Shown here piece by piece: positions 1 to 10,050 of a DNA stretch of 35,484 bases. The position numbers and the translations under genes were made by a program. Under the pieces are notes generated by a model. It was not told where the DNA came from, did no database searches, and saw only the letters and a list, made by a program, of their open reading frames with translations. Position 1 is the stretch's first letter; each line of letters opens with the position of its first letter. Source of the DNA: Kiritimatiellia bacterium (lineage in GTDB: Bacteria; Verrucomicrobiota; Kiritimatiellia; RFP12; UBA1067); the NCBI GenBank assembly GCA_024405265.1, contig JAKSOZ010000017.1, forward strand, positions 1 to 35,484, given 5' to 3'.

Positions 1-41
1 CGCTTGCGCCTAAACGCTCTCTAGCCGAACCGAAACGCTCT
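1..41. repeat. Left copy of a 41-bp direct repeat found at both window ends
   Basis: Bases 1-41 match 35444-35484 in the same orientation at 40 of 41 positions; base 19 is C here and T in the other copy. The unit contains two ACGCTCT-type words, and a third similar word follows near 55-62. The mismatch argues against a simple assembly overlap of a circular molecule and favours a dispersed intergenic repeat at which the sequence was cut or the assembly stopped. The second part is inference. Confidence 0.85.
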
Positions 42-172
42 CAATCACTCAGCTCAACGCTCAACCTTGCGTCACTAGCCTCACCTACTTCTTCGGTGCG
101 TTTCTTTTGCCGCGCTGCGGCTATTCGCTCCTTTTGCGCTTCTCCTGAACGGAGTAGCTTAGTGGCGCGACC

Positions 173-297
173 CCCGCCGTCAGGCGGCCTCAGGCAAGAG
201 AAGAAATTACGAGAAATTATGGAAAGAAGGTCTGACCATCGTTTTTAAATTTCTCGTAATTTTACGTCTCGTATCTCCCGCCGCTAGGCGGTTCAGG
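173..297. repeat. Repeat block with GC-rich hairpins flanking a 15-bp inverted repeat
   Basis: Two near-copies of a 21-23 base unit of the form CCCGCCG-nnn-GGCGG-TCAGGC lie at 173-195 and 277-297. Each is itself a short hairpin (CCGCC/GGCGG). Between them is a perfect 15-bp inverted repeat, arms 204-218 and 248-262, with a 29-base loop. The whole block can be folded as one imperfect palindrome. It could be a small palindromic repeat element or part of an RNA; nothing identifies which. Confidence 0.65.
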
Positions 298-304
298 CTG
301 GAGA

Positions 305-511
305 GGGACGGAGCGGTGAGTGGCCTACACAGCGACGGCAAGGAAAGCATGCAACGACCCGATTTCGACTACCGGTTTTTCGCCAAGCGAAGCGGGTAAG
401 GCTTGCTAAGGAGCGAAAATGAAAGGTAGCGAAATCGATGTCGACCTTGCTTTCATTGCCGGGAATCGTGAAACGATTCAGCGAGTACAGCTACTCACCG
501 CTGCCGTCCCC
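305..511. repeat. Long imperfect palindrome (about 200-nt hairpin)
   Basis: Successive segments pair in nested order: 305-323 with 491-510 (one bulged base), 337-349 with 448-460 (12 of 13), 360-373 with 425-437 (one bulged base), 377-383 with 413-419 (perfect), and 385-388 with 401-404 near the tip. As RNA this forms a single long rod interrupted by internal loops. That architecture is shared by 6S RNA and by decayed inverted duplications. No family signature was recognised, so function is open. An ATG with a purine-rich AAGGAG upstream at 408-413 falls inside the tip, but the reading frame from it looks random. Confidence 0.6.
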
Positions 512-579
512 CGGAAGCACCTCCGCGTCGCAACAGCTACTCACCGCTTCGTCCCACGGAGGCACCTCATCGTCACAAA
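488..579. repeat. Imperfect 46-bp tandem repeat
   Basis: The unit starting CAGCTACTCACCGCT at 488 recurs at 534, with further matches through CGTCCC, GG-GCACCTC and CGTC. The first unit also supplies the outer right arm of the long palindrome 305-511, so the second unit is an extra copy of that arm. The 46-base period is not a multiple of three, which argues against coding. Confidence 0.65.
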
Positions 580-632
580 AAAAGATTTTTGTCAGACGAA
601 TAGTTAACCTGAGTGAACTTTCGCGAATCGCG

Positions 633-661
633 ACTTCGCCCAATGTTTATCGGGGTGAAGT
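633..661. repeat. Small hairpin
   Basis: ACTTCGCCC at 633-641 is nearly complementary to GGGGTGAAGT at 652-661, leaving a loop of about ten bases. No T-run follows on either side, so it is not an obvious terminator. It lies just upstream of the control region of the gene at 815. Confidence 0.4.
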
Positions 662-689
662 CGAGGTCGATCTCAAAAAGCAGCGGATT

Positions 690-715
690 TTTGCGTCACA
701 AAAATGTGACGCAAA
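690..715. promoter_or_regulatory. Perfect 11-bp palindrome, candidate operator
   Basis: The arms TTTGCGTCACA (690-700) and TGTGACGCAAA (705-715) are exact reverse complements around a 4-base AAAA spacer. A further ATGTGACA half-word follows at 715-722. The centre sits roughly 52 bases upstream of the predicted start of transcription for the gene at 815, a common place for an activator site. No T-run follows, so a terminator is unlikely. The protein that would bind is unknown. Confidence 0.5.
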
Positions 716-739
716 TGTGACACTTGATTTTCCGAAATA

Positions 740-748
740 TGAGATAAT
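740..748 (+). promoter_or_regulatory. Extended -10 promoter for the zinc-ribbon gene
   Basis: TGA-GATAAT at 740-748 is an extended -10 element. No good -35 was found at 17-18 bases; TTGATT at 724-729 is too close. The predicted start of transcription is near 755, inside the palindrome 748-787, which leaves a leader of about 60 bases before the ATG at 815. Confidence 0.45.
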
Positions 749-787
749 ATATGTATACGCTTTTAACACAAAGAAAGTATACATATA
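748..787. promoter_or_regulatory. Perfect 11-bp inverted repeat over the transcription start
   Basis: TATATGTATAC (748-758) and GTATACATATA (777-787) are exact reverse complements separated by 18 bases. The left arm overlaps the end of the -10 element and the likely start site, so a bound repressor would block the promoter. Alternatively the transcript would begin with a hairpin. The two arms lie about 29 bases apart centre to centre, nearly three helical turns, which suits a dimer pair. Confidence 0.5.
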
Positions 788-814
788 AAAGAAGATCAAG
801 AAAGGAAATATACT

Positions 815-1096
815 ATGAACGATAATAATGAAGAGCTGGTTCGACTCGCGAAGGATTTCCTTGCGCTCATTGAGAGGGCTAATAAAATCAACCGGAGCAA
901 GTACAAGGACTATAAGAAGCCTGCAGAGACGAAGAGGAAAGAGCTTCCGTCGGAAGACGAGAATGTGCCGCGTTGTCCGAAGTGTGGGGGCGTGATGGTT
1001 AAGCGTATGGCGAAGAAGGGTCCTATGGCCGGACATCCTTTCTGGGCCTGCACCGGCTATCCGAAGTGTAACGGAACCGCGAAGTGCGAGGAGTAG
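815..1096 (+). CDS. Small protein with a topoisomerase-type C4 zinc ribbon
   Basis: A 93-residue protein. Residues 1-45 are charged and helical-looking. Residues 53-85 carry CPKCGG near 54-59 and a second Cys pair (C-T-G-Y-P-K-C) about 20 residues later, with the G-x-F-W-A-C pattern typical of the zinc ribbons at the C-terminus of bacterial topoisomerase I. Stand-alone copies of this ribbon are known; they are thought to bind single-stranded DNA or to guide nucleases, but the exact job here is unknown. The start ATG has AAAGGAA at 801-807. It lies just before recA, and its stop codon overlaps the recA -35. Elaborate palindromes upstream suggest regulated expression. Confidence 0.85.
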   Translation: MNDNNEELVRLAKDFLALIERANKINRSKYKDYKKPAETKRKELPSEDENVPRCPKCGGVMVKRMAKKGPMAGHPFWACTGYPKCNGTAKCEE

Positions 1097-1123
1097 ACAT
1101 TGCTAGGGGAAATTTGATATAAT
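1094..1123 (+). promoter_or_regulatory. recA promoter
   Basis: TAGACA at 1094-1099 (5 of 6 to the -35 consensus) and TATAAT at 1118-1123 are 18 bases apart. TGA at 1115-1117 makes it an extended -10. The -35 begins with the stop codon TAG of the upstream zinc-ribbon gene. No recognisable LexA operator of the E. coli or Bacillus type was seen between here and the ATG. Confidence 0.8.
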
Positions 1124-1162
1124 AGCGAGACACGATTAAACAACGATCAAGAGGATTTCAGT

Positions 1163-2185
1163 ATGGCAAAAGCGAGCGAAGTCAAGACCGGTAATACTGC
1201 GTTAGACGCGGTAATGAGCCAAATTCGTAAAGAATTCGGCGAGATGTCGATCATGCGTCTTGGCGACAAGCAAGTGCAGGAAATCCCGGTTATCTCGACG
1301 GGAGCGCTCTCGCTTGACCTTGCGCTTGGTGTGGGCGGTCTTCCTCGCGGCAGAATCGTCGAATGCTATGGTCAGGAATCTTCGGGTAAGACGACGCTTG
1401 CTCTTCATGTCGTCGCGAACGCCCAGAAGAACGGCGGCCTCGCCGCGTTCATCGATGCGGAGCATGCCCTTGATCCGAATTATGCGCAGAAAATCGGCGT
1501 TAATCTCGATGATTTGATCGTTTCTCAGCCCAATAGCGGCGAGGAAGCGCTTACGATCTGCGAACAGCTCGTTAAGTCGGGAGCGTTTGACGTAGTGGTC
1601 GTCGACTCGGTCGCGGCGCTTACGCCTCAGGCGGAAATCGACGGAAACATGGGCGACTCGCACATGGGTCTTCAGGCCAGGCTCATGTCGCAGGCGATGC
1701 GTAAGCTTACCGCTACGATCGCGCAGACCAAGACCTTGCTTATTTTCACGAATCAGGTTCGCGACAAAATCGGCGTTATGTTCGGAAACCCCGAGACGAC
1801 GCCCGGCGGCAAGGCGCTTAAGTTCTATGCTTCCTGCCGTCTTCAGGTTCAGCGTATCGGAGCGATTAAGGATACGGCCAACGCGGTCGTCGGTAACCGC
1901 ACGCGAGTCAAGGTCGTGAAGAACAAAGTCGCGCCGCCTTTCACGGAAGCGGAGTTCGATATTCTTTATACCTGCGGTATTTCGTGGGAAGGTTCGGTTC
2001 TCGACGCGGCGCTTAATCGCGGCATTGTCGAGAAGCGCGGCAGTTGGATTTCTTTCGGCGACGAGCAGCTCGCGCAGGGTTCGCTCGGAACCATTCAGTA
2101 TCTTCGTGAGCATCCGGAGATTACGGAGCGAATCGTCGCACGCATCAAGGAAGCGCCGGCGAACGTAGTGACGAAGAAGAAATAA
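1163..2185 (+). CDS. recA: Recombinase RecA
   Basis: 340 residues, the usual RecA size. RecA forms filaments on single-stranded DNA, catalyses strand exchange and triggers LexA self-cleavage where an SOS system exists. Visible motifs are the Walker A loop GQESSGKTT at residues 70-78 (most RecAs have Pro where this has Gln), the catalytic region F-I-D-A-E-H-A-L-D near 97-104, Walker B VVVVD near 144-148, and the conserved T-N-Q-V-R (196-200) and T-T-P-G-G-K-A-L-K (212-220) DNA-binding loop region. The C-terminal tail is basic (V-T-K-K-K) rather than acidic. The start has AGAGGA eight to thirteen bases upstream. The stop codon is immediately followed by a tRNA gene. Confidence 0.98.
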   Translation: MAKASEVKTGNTALDAVMSQIRKEFGEMSIMRLGDKQVQEIPVISTGALSLDLALGVGGLPRGRIVECYGQESSGKTTLALHVVANAQKNGGLAAFIDAEHALDPNYAQKIGVNLDDLIVSQPNSGEEALTICEQLVKSGAFDVVVVDSVAALTPQAEIDGNMGDSHMGLQARLMSQAMRKLTATIAQTKTLLIFTNQVRDKIGVMFGNPETTPGGKALKFYASCRLQVQRIGAIKDTANAVVGNRTRVKVVKNKVAPPFTEAEFDILYTCGISWEGSVLDAALNRGIVEKRGSWISFGDEQLAQGSLGTIQYLREHPEITERIVARIKEAPANVVTKKK

Positions 2186-2273
<88 letters not shown>

Positions 2274-2302
2274 TTAAGGCGGATTTCAGGTGCATTGTTA
2301 TT

Positions 2303-4147
2303 ATGGCGAATGATTACGCAGACAGTTCGATTAAGACTCTTGACCCGGTAACGCACATCAGAACGCGTCCCGGAATGTACGTCGGTGAGCCCGGTACGGG
2401 CGCGATGTACCACGATTGTATCTATATCCTCATGAAGGAAGTGATCGATAACTCGATAGACGAATTCGTGATGGGCGCGGGAAAGCGCATCGAAGTTACG
2501 GTCAATTACGATACGGGCGAAACTTCCGTTCGAGACTACGGGCGCGGTATTCCGCTCGGCAAGGTCGTCGATTGCGTATCTCAAATGAATACGGGCGGTA
2601 AATTCGATTCCGATTCCTTCCAGTTTTCCGCCGGTATGAACGGCGTTGGCACTAAGGCCGTCAATGCACTTTCGGAGTTTTTCGAAGTCAGGTCCTATCG
2701 CGACGGCGAATTCTCGGAAGCTTATTTCGAAGAAGGGCGCTTGAAAAGTCAGAAGCGCGGCAAAACCAAGACCAGCGAGCGTACGGGTACGTTCATTCGT
2801 TATAAGCCTGACGTCAAGGTCCTCAAGAACTTCAAAGTTCGTGAAGAGCATGTCGTTCGTCGTATGCGCATGTACGCTTACGTCAACGCGGGACTTTCGA
2901 TTACCTTGAACGGGCAGGAGATACTCTCTCAACATGGTCTCGCCGATCTTATCGCCGACGAAGCGCAATTCGAGAAGCTCTATCAGCCGTTTCATATCAA
3001 GACGAAGAACCTTGAGATAATCTTCACTCACACGAATCGTTTCGGCGAAGAGTATTATTCGTTCGTTAACGGTCAGTACACGACCGACGGCGGCACCCAC
3101 TTGACCGCGTTCAAGGAAGCGCTTACGAAGGCGCTTAACGAATACGACCCGAAGAAGAAATTCGATGGTGATGATATTCGCGACGGTCTTATCGGCGCGG
3201 TTTCGATTCGCATCATGAATCCGGTCTTCGAAGGTCAGACCAAGATCAAGTTCGTGATGAACGATATTCGAGCCGAGCTCGTTCAACAGATGAAGAAGGA
3301 GATCGAGACCGCGCTTCATCGTAGTCCCGCCGAAGCGGATAAGCTCATTTCGAAGATCGAGGAAACCGGCAAGATTCGCTCGCAGCTCAATACGATCAAG
3401 AAGCAAGCTCGTGAGCGTAGCCAGGCGACTCAAGTCCGCGTCAAGCAGCTCAAAGACTCGAAGAATCATCTGAAGCTCGATAAGCTCAACAAGAAGACCG
3501 GCAAGGCCGAAGGCGAAGAGACGATGATCTTCTTGACCGAAGGTCAGTCGGCGGGCGGCACCTTGGGTAACGCACGAGACGCGATGAATCAGGCCGTCTT
3601 TTTCCTCCGCGGCAAGCCGCTCAACACTTTCGGCGTCGGCAAGGAAGTCCTCTACAAAAATGAGGAGTTCTTCAACCTCATCAAGACCTTGGATATAGAA
3701 GATACGCTTGAACATCTTCGTTACGGTAAGATCATTTTCGCGACCGATGCCGATGTGGACGGGCTCCACATTCGAATGCTCTTAACGACGTTTTTCATGC
3801 GCTTTTATCGCCAACTTATTCTCGATGGCCGCGTCTTCATTCTGGAGACTCCGCTTTTCCGCGTCAGAAACAAGAAAGAGCAGTATTACTGCTTCTCGGA
3901 AGCGGAGAAACTGGCTGCGGAAAAGAAGTGCGGTAAGCTCTTCGAGACAACGCGCTTCAAGGGCCTCGGTGAACTCAACGCGAAGGAGTTCAAGGACTTC
4001 ATCGGTGAGGATATGCGCTTAACGCCGGTTACTTGCGCGGATGATATCGACGTCGAAAAGACGATCAAGTTCTATATGGGCTCGAATACGCCCGAGCGCA
4101 AGGACTACATTATGGATTCGCTCGTTTGCGACAGCTCGGAGTTCTAA
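2303..4147 (+). CDS. parE: DNA topoisomerase IV subunit B
   Basis: 614 residues, type IIA topoisomerase ATPase subunit. The GHKL ATPase domain shows E46-V-I-D-N50, D-Y-G-R-G-I-P near 78-84 and G-M-N-G-V-G-T-K near 111-118. The TOPRIM domain shows T-E-G-Q-S-A-G-G (most relatives have E-G-D-S-A), [10 protein letters not shown], and near the C-terminus R-F-K-G-L-G-E-L. With ParC it decatenates replicated chromosomes and relaxes supercoils. It lacks the large insertion of proteobacterial GyrB. Pairing and sequence style (see parC) favour topoisomerase IV over gyrase. parC follows three bases after the stop. An AGGTG lies ten bases before the ATG; no promoter was seen, so it may be transcribed from recA through the tRNA. 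Confidence 0.92.
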   Translation: MANDYADSSIKTLDPVTHIRTRPGMYVGEPGTGAMYHDCIYILMKEVIDNSIDEFVMGAGKRIEVTVNYDTGETSVRDYGRGIPLGKVVDCVSQMNTGGKFDSDSFQFSAGMNGVGTKAVNALSEFFEVRSYRDGEFSEAYFEEGRLKSQKRGKTKTSERTGTFIRYKPDVKVLKNFKVREEHVVRRMRMYAYVNAGLSITLNGQEILSQHGLADLIADEAQFEKLYQPFHIKTKNLEIIFTHTNRFGEEYYSFVNGQYTTDGGTHLTAFKEALTKALNEYDPKKKFDGDDIRDGLIGAVSIRIMNPVFEGQTKIKFVMNDIRAELVQQMKKEIETALHRSPAEADKLISKIEETGKIRSQLNTIKKQARERSQATQVRVKQLKDSKNHLKLDKLNKKTGKAEGEETMIFLTEGQSAGGTLGNARDAMNQAVFFLRGKPLNTFGVGKEVLYKNEEFFNLIKTLDIEDTLEHLRYGKIIFATDADVDGLHIRMLLTTFFMRFYRQLILDGRVFILETPLFRVRNKKEQYYCFSEAEKLAAEKKCGKLFETTRFKGLGELNAKEFKDFIGEDMRLTPVTCADDIDVEKTIKFYMGSNTPERKDYIMDSLVCDSSEF

Positions 4148-4150
4148 GCT

Positions 4151-6364
4151 ATGGCCAAGAAAAAAGATTTACCGCCGAGCATGTTCGACAACATGGACCT
4201 CTTTGCTGACCTCCCTAAGGGTGGTGAAGAAGCTCAAGAATCCAAGGAAGAAGAGACATCCACACTTCAATCTTCTACCTTCAACCCTCAACCTTCAGCC
4301 GATACCAAAGGTTTGACCGGTACGGGTCCGATGAAAGAGCTTTTCGATTTCAACTTCCGCCAGTATTCCGCGTACGTCATTTGTTCGCGTGCGATTCCGG
4401 CGATTGAAGATGGCCTAAAGCCCGTTCAGCGCCGAATCATGCACTCCTTGTGGGAGAAGGATGACGGGCGCTATACGAAGGTCGCGAACATCGTCGGTCA
4501 CGCGATGCAGTACCATCCTCACGGAGACGCGTCGATCGGTGACGCGATTTGCGTCCTCACGAATAAGCTCTGGGGTGAAGGGCGAGGTTATCTGATCGAT
4601 GGTCAAGGTAACTATGGATCGTTGTATACCGGCATGCCTCACGCGGCGACGCGTTATATCGAGTGTCGTTTGACGAAGCTTGCTCGCGAACATGTTTTCA
4701 ACAAAAAGACGACCACGTTCGTTCCGAACTACGACGGCAGAAAGGAAGAGCCGGTTTATCTTCCCTCGAAACTTCCGCTACTTTTGATGCTCGGCGCGGA
4801 CGGCATCGCGGTCGGTCTTTCGACGGCGATTCTTCCTCATAACTTCATCGAGCTTTTGGAAGCTGAGATCGCCGCGATTCAAAAGAAGCCGTTCCAACTT
4901 TTCCCCGACTTCCAGCTCGGCGGCATTATGGACGCGACCGATTATCAGGACGGTCTCGGGAAGGTCAAGGTGCGCGCCAGAATAGAAAAGGAAGATAAGA
5001 ACAAGCTTGTCATTACGGAGCTTCCCTGGGGCGAAACGACCGATTCGATCGCGGAATCGATAGAAGACGCGATCAAAAAGAAAAAGGTTCCGGTTCGTAA
5101 GATTCATGATCTCACTTCCAGCAAGGTTCGCATTGAACTCGAGCTCGCTACCGGAGAAAATCAGGAGAAGGCCATTGTAGCTCTCTACGCGTTCACGACC
5201 TGCGAAAAGTCGCTCTCATCGCGGCCGATCGTCTTGGATGCCGGTAGGCCTAAATTGATGACCGTAACCGAGATCATCAAGAAAAACGCCGAGCGTCTCA
5301 TGGATCTCACGAAGCGCGAACAGGAAATCCGCTTGGGCGAACTCGACGATCTTTATCATGCTCGCACCTTGGATCGTATCTTCATCGAAGAGCGCATCTA
5401 TAAGCGTATCGAAACCGAGAAGACGATGGAGGGCGTTAAAGAAGCGATCATCTCCGGCTTCAAACCTTTTATGAAAGAGCTCCGCCGCGGAGCGATTTCC
5501 GATGAAGATATCGAGCGTCTTCTCAAGCTTCAAATCCGCCGCATTTCTCAGTTCGACATCAATAAGAATCGCGAAGAGATCGAGGGAATCGAAAAGGAAG
5601 AGGCGGAGGTCAACGATAACCTCGTCCACCTTCGCGCGTTCGTGGTCAAGTACTTGAAGGCACTCATCAAGGAATACAAGGACAAGTATCCGCGTATCAC
5701 CAAGATCGAAGAGGGCGGCTTCAAGGAGGTCGACGTTCGCGCGATCACCGCGAGCGAGCTCACGATCAAGTGGGATAAGGAAAACCATTATATCGGTTCG
5801 GGTCTTAAGGGAGGCGACGAGATATTCAAATGCTCGTCGCTTGATGAGTTGCTTCTTATCTGGAAGGACGGTAGGTATAAGAAGGTTCAACCCGAAGACA
5901 AGATTTTCGTCGATAAGGATTTACTCGCGATCTTACGCTACAACCAAGAGAAGGATCGTGAAGATCTTGACTTCACCTGCGTCTACGAGGAAGGCTCTTA
6001 CGGGTTCAGCTATATCAAGCGCTTCAGATTCGGCGGCCTTATTCGTAATAAAGAATATCGGCTTACGCCTGAGAAGCCGAAGTCGAAGATTCTCTTTTTC
6101 CAGAAGGGTTGCCCCGATACGCTCTACGTGAAGTTCAAGCCCGCCAAGGGTCAGAAGATTCACCAGCAGTACTTCTTGCCGAAGGAGCAGGTCGATCGGG
6201 TGAATCGCGATACCGCCAAGCTCGAGAAGGGCGATGTCGTGCCGATTCGCACGGCCTCGACCAAGGGCAAGCAGCTAACCACGAAGCCGATCGCGCGCAT
6301 CTCGGGTTCGAAGCAATCGTGGTGGGATGAGAAGGAATCGCCCTCGAAGGGCATTCTCGATTAA
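4151..6364 (+). CDS. parC: DNA topoisomerase IV subunit A
   Basis: 737 residues. The breakage-reunion domain begins near residue 62 and carries D-G-L-K-P-V-Q-R-R-I, the D-D-G-R-Y-T-K-V-A-N-I-V-G-H and Y-H-P-H-G-D-A-S-I-G blocks, and the catalytic tyrosine Y169 in A-T-R-Y-I-E. The phrase A-V/I-G-L-S-T-A-I-L-P-H-N follows. A long coiled-coil region lies around 370-540. The C-terminus does not show the GyrA box Q-R-R-G-G-K-G, supporting ParC rather than GyrA. An unusual 60-residue N-terminal extension contains a pyrimidine-rich, almost G-free stretch (4265-4300) encoding S-T-F-N-P-Q-P. The stop codon overlaps the convergent stop of the rlu gene in TTAA. Confidence 0.92.
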   Translation: MAKKKDLPPSMFDNMDLFADLPKGGEEAQESKEEETSTLQSSTFNPQPSADTKGLTGTGPMKELFDFNFRQYSAYVICSRAIPAIEDGLKPVQRRIMHSLWEKDDGRYTKVANIVGHAMQYHPHGDASIGDAICVLTNKLWGEGRGYLIDGQGNYGSLYTGMPHAATRYIECRLTKLAREHVFNKKTTTFVPNYDGRKEEPVYLPSKLPLLLMLGADGIAVGLSTAILPHNFIELLEAEIAAIQKKPFQLFPDFQLGGIMDATDYQDGLGKVKVRARIEKEDKNKLVITELPWGETTDSIAESIEDAIKKKKVPVRKIHDLTSSKVRIELELATGENQEKAIVALYAFTTCEKSLSSRPIVLDAGRPKLMTVTEIIKKNAERLMDLTKREQEIRLGELDDLYHARTLDRIFIEERIYKRIETEKTMEGVKEAIISGFKPFMKELRRGAISDEDIERLLKLQIRRISQFDINKNREEIEGIEKEEAEVNDNLVHLRAFVVKYLKALIKEYKDKYPRITKIEEGGFKEVDVRAITASELTIKWDKENHYIGSGLKGGDEIFKCSSLDELLLIWKDGRYKKVQPEDKIFVDKDLLAILRYNQEKDREDLDFTCVYEEGSYGFSYIKRFRFGGLIRNKEYRLTPEKPKSKILFFQKGCPDTLYVKFKPAKGQKIHQQYFLPKEQVDRVNRDTAKLEKGDVVPIRTASTKGKQLTTKPIARISGSKQSWWDEKESPSKGILD

Positions 6365-7299
6365 AGGCGTGCCCAATCGGGAAAGGGCGTTTCGATTTTC
6401 ATTTCCGCGCCTGAGATCGGGTGACGGAATCTCGCGGCGAGGGCATGTAAAGCGTGCCCTCGCATGTTCTCCACCGCAAAGGCGCCATAGAGGCGGTCGT
6501 TGATTATGTGCATGCCGGCGAGCGCGAGCTGGGCACGAATCTGGTGCGTGACGCCGGTATAGATCGTCACTTCGAGAAGCGTACGTTCTTCGTTCTCTTC
6601 CATAGTGTGCGCGATCGGCGTGAAGCGAGTGACGGCGTGAAGCGCGCGGCACTTTTCCACTTCCGCGCGAGTCAGTCGATTGTGGCGTGAATCTATCATT
6701 CGACAGAACGGAAGGGTAGGATCGTGAATCAAATCATTTTCCAAAGTCCCTCCGACGGTGACGTTACCTTCAACGAGCGCGAGGTAAGTCTTCTCAACCG
6801 TTTGAGCGCTGAATTGGGCGCGCAGGGCCTCGAAAGCGGTCGCTGAGCGCGCGACGAGGACGAGGCCCGAAGTGTCTGCGTCGATACGATGAAGGGCGCC
6901 GGCCATTAGCGGAGCGTCGCCTAAGGCCTGACATTCCGGGTATTCGGCGACCACTCCGTTCATCAGCGTGGTCATTTCACGGCACGATAGCGGCTGAACC
7001 GGCATGCTCGGAGCCTTATCGAACGCCAGAAGGGCGTCGTCTTCAAAGACGCATTTCGGAGTTATCTCGGCATTAGGTTGAACTACGTTATCGTTCGCTT
7101 CCAATAAAAGGTTGACGGTTATCTTTTCGCCGCCTTTGAGTTTCAAGCCTTTTGAGGCGCGTCTTGAGTTGACCAAGATGTCGCCTGCTTCGATCGCCTC
7201 GCGGATGAACGCTTTCGAAGAAGTGGAGTAACGGGAAAACAAAGCGGCGTCCAATCGGGCGCCGCTAGTTTCGCTAATGAAGCTTTGATCTTTAATCAT
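6361..7299 (-). CDS. RluA-family pseudouridine synthase
   Basis: 312 residues. It isomerises specific uridines in rRNA or tRNA to pseudouridine. An S4-like RNA-binding domain spans about 10-65 (S-S-K-A-F-I-R-E-A-I-E-A-G-D-I-L-V-N). The catalytic block is L-H-R-I-D-A-D-T-S-G-L at 136-146 with D140 as the nucleophile; relatives usually read H-R-L-D-K-D-T-S-G. The later motif T-H-Q-I-R-A-Q-L-A is also present. RluD, RluC and RluA cannot be told apart from sequence reading alone. Its ATG lies inside the end of the small lipoprotein gene (8-base overlap), so it is the last gene of a minus-strand operon. It converges tail to tail with parC. Confidence 0.9.
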   Translation of the reverse strand: MIKDQSFISETSGARLDAALFSRYSTSSKAFIREAIEAGDILVNSRRASKGLKLKGGEKITVNLLLEANDNVVQPNAEITPKCVFEDDALLAFDKAPSMPVQPLSCREMTTLMNGVVAEYPECQALGDAPLMAGALHRIDADTSGLVLVARSATAFEALRAQFSAQTVEKTYLALVEGNVTVGGTLENDLIHDPTLPFCRMIDSRHNRLTRAEVEKCRALHAVTRFTPIAHTMEENEERTLLEVTIYTGVTHQIRAQLALAGMHIINDRLYGAFAVENMRGHALHALAARFRHPISGAEMKIETPFPDWARL

Positions 7300-7436
7300 A
7301 TCTATCCATGACCGAGGGAGCGATAGGGGCGATGCCCTCCCAGCTCTTGTTCGATGCCCACGGCAGGTCGCTGTCCTCGGCGGTGTCGGCTATACAACCG
7401 GCTATCATACCGAGGGCAAACGCCGCGAAGAACGCT

Positions 7437-7465
<29 letters not shown>
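7292..7465 (-). CDS. Small putative lipoprotein
   Basis: About 57 residues, or 54 if the ATG at 7456 is used. A hydrophobic signal segment is followed by the lipobox I-A-G-C, with the Cys at residue 24, and about 33 mature residues ending S-V-M-D-R-Y-D. No family was recognised. The gene starts inside the last codons of the upstream coiled-coil gene and ends 8 bases inside the rlu gene, so the three look translationally coupled. A longer reading frame exists upstream to 7633 but it lies wholly within the coiled-coil gene. The start is uncertain because no strong Shine-Dalgarno is visible. Confidence 0.65.

Positions 7466-10046
<2,581 letters not shown>

Positions 10047-10050
<4 letters not shown>

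Larger units (their letters stand above)
1..814. other. Gene-free, repeat-rich region
   Basis: No convincing protein gene was found over about 800 bases. Two short plus-strand reading frames (419-607 and 438-788) overlap each other, show no recognisable family, and run through tandem and inverted repeats whose units are not multiples of three. The region holds a direct/inverted repeat block at 173-297, a long imperfect hairpin at 305-511, a 46-bp imperfect tandem repeat at 488-579, a small hairpin at 633-661 and two perfect palindromes at 690-715 and 748-787. The last two belong to the control region of the gene at 815. The rest may be a repeat family or a structured RNA. Confidence 0.7.

Noticed and set aside
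419-607. 62-residue frame with an AAGGAG in front
   Set aside because: The ribosome-site-like word is part of the long palindrome, the frame crosses the repeat units out of phase, and the protein looks random.
438-788. 116-residue plus-strand reading frame
   Set aside because: It runs through tandem repeats with a 46-base period and through the palindromes and promoter of the next gene, and its Ser-rich sequence matches no family.
1-814. CRISPR array in the repeat-rich left end
   Set aside because: Repeats are few, irregular in length and spacing, and include inverted copies; no cas gene is present.
1097-1162. LexA/SOS box upstream of recA
   Set aside because: Neither the E. coli CTG-N10-CAG form nor the Bacillus CGAAC-GTTCG form was seen between the promoter and the ATG.
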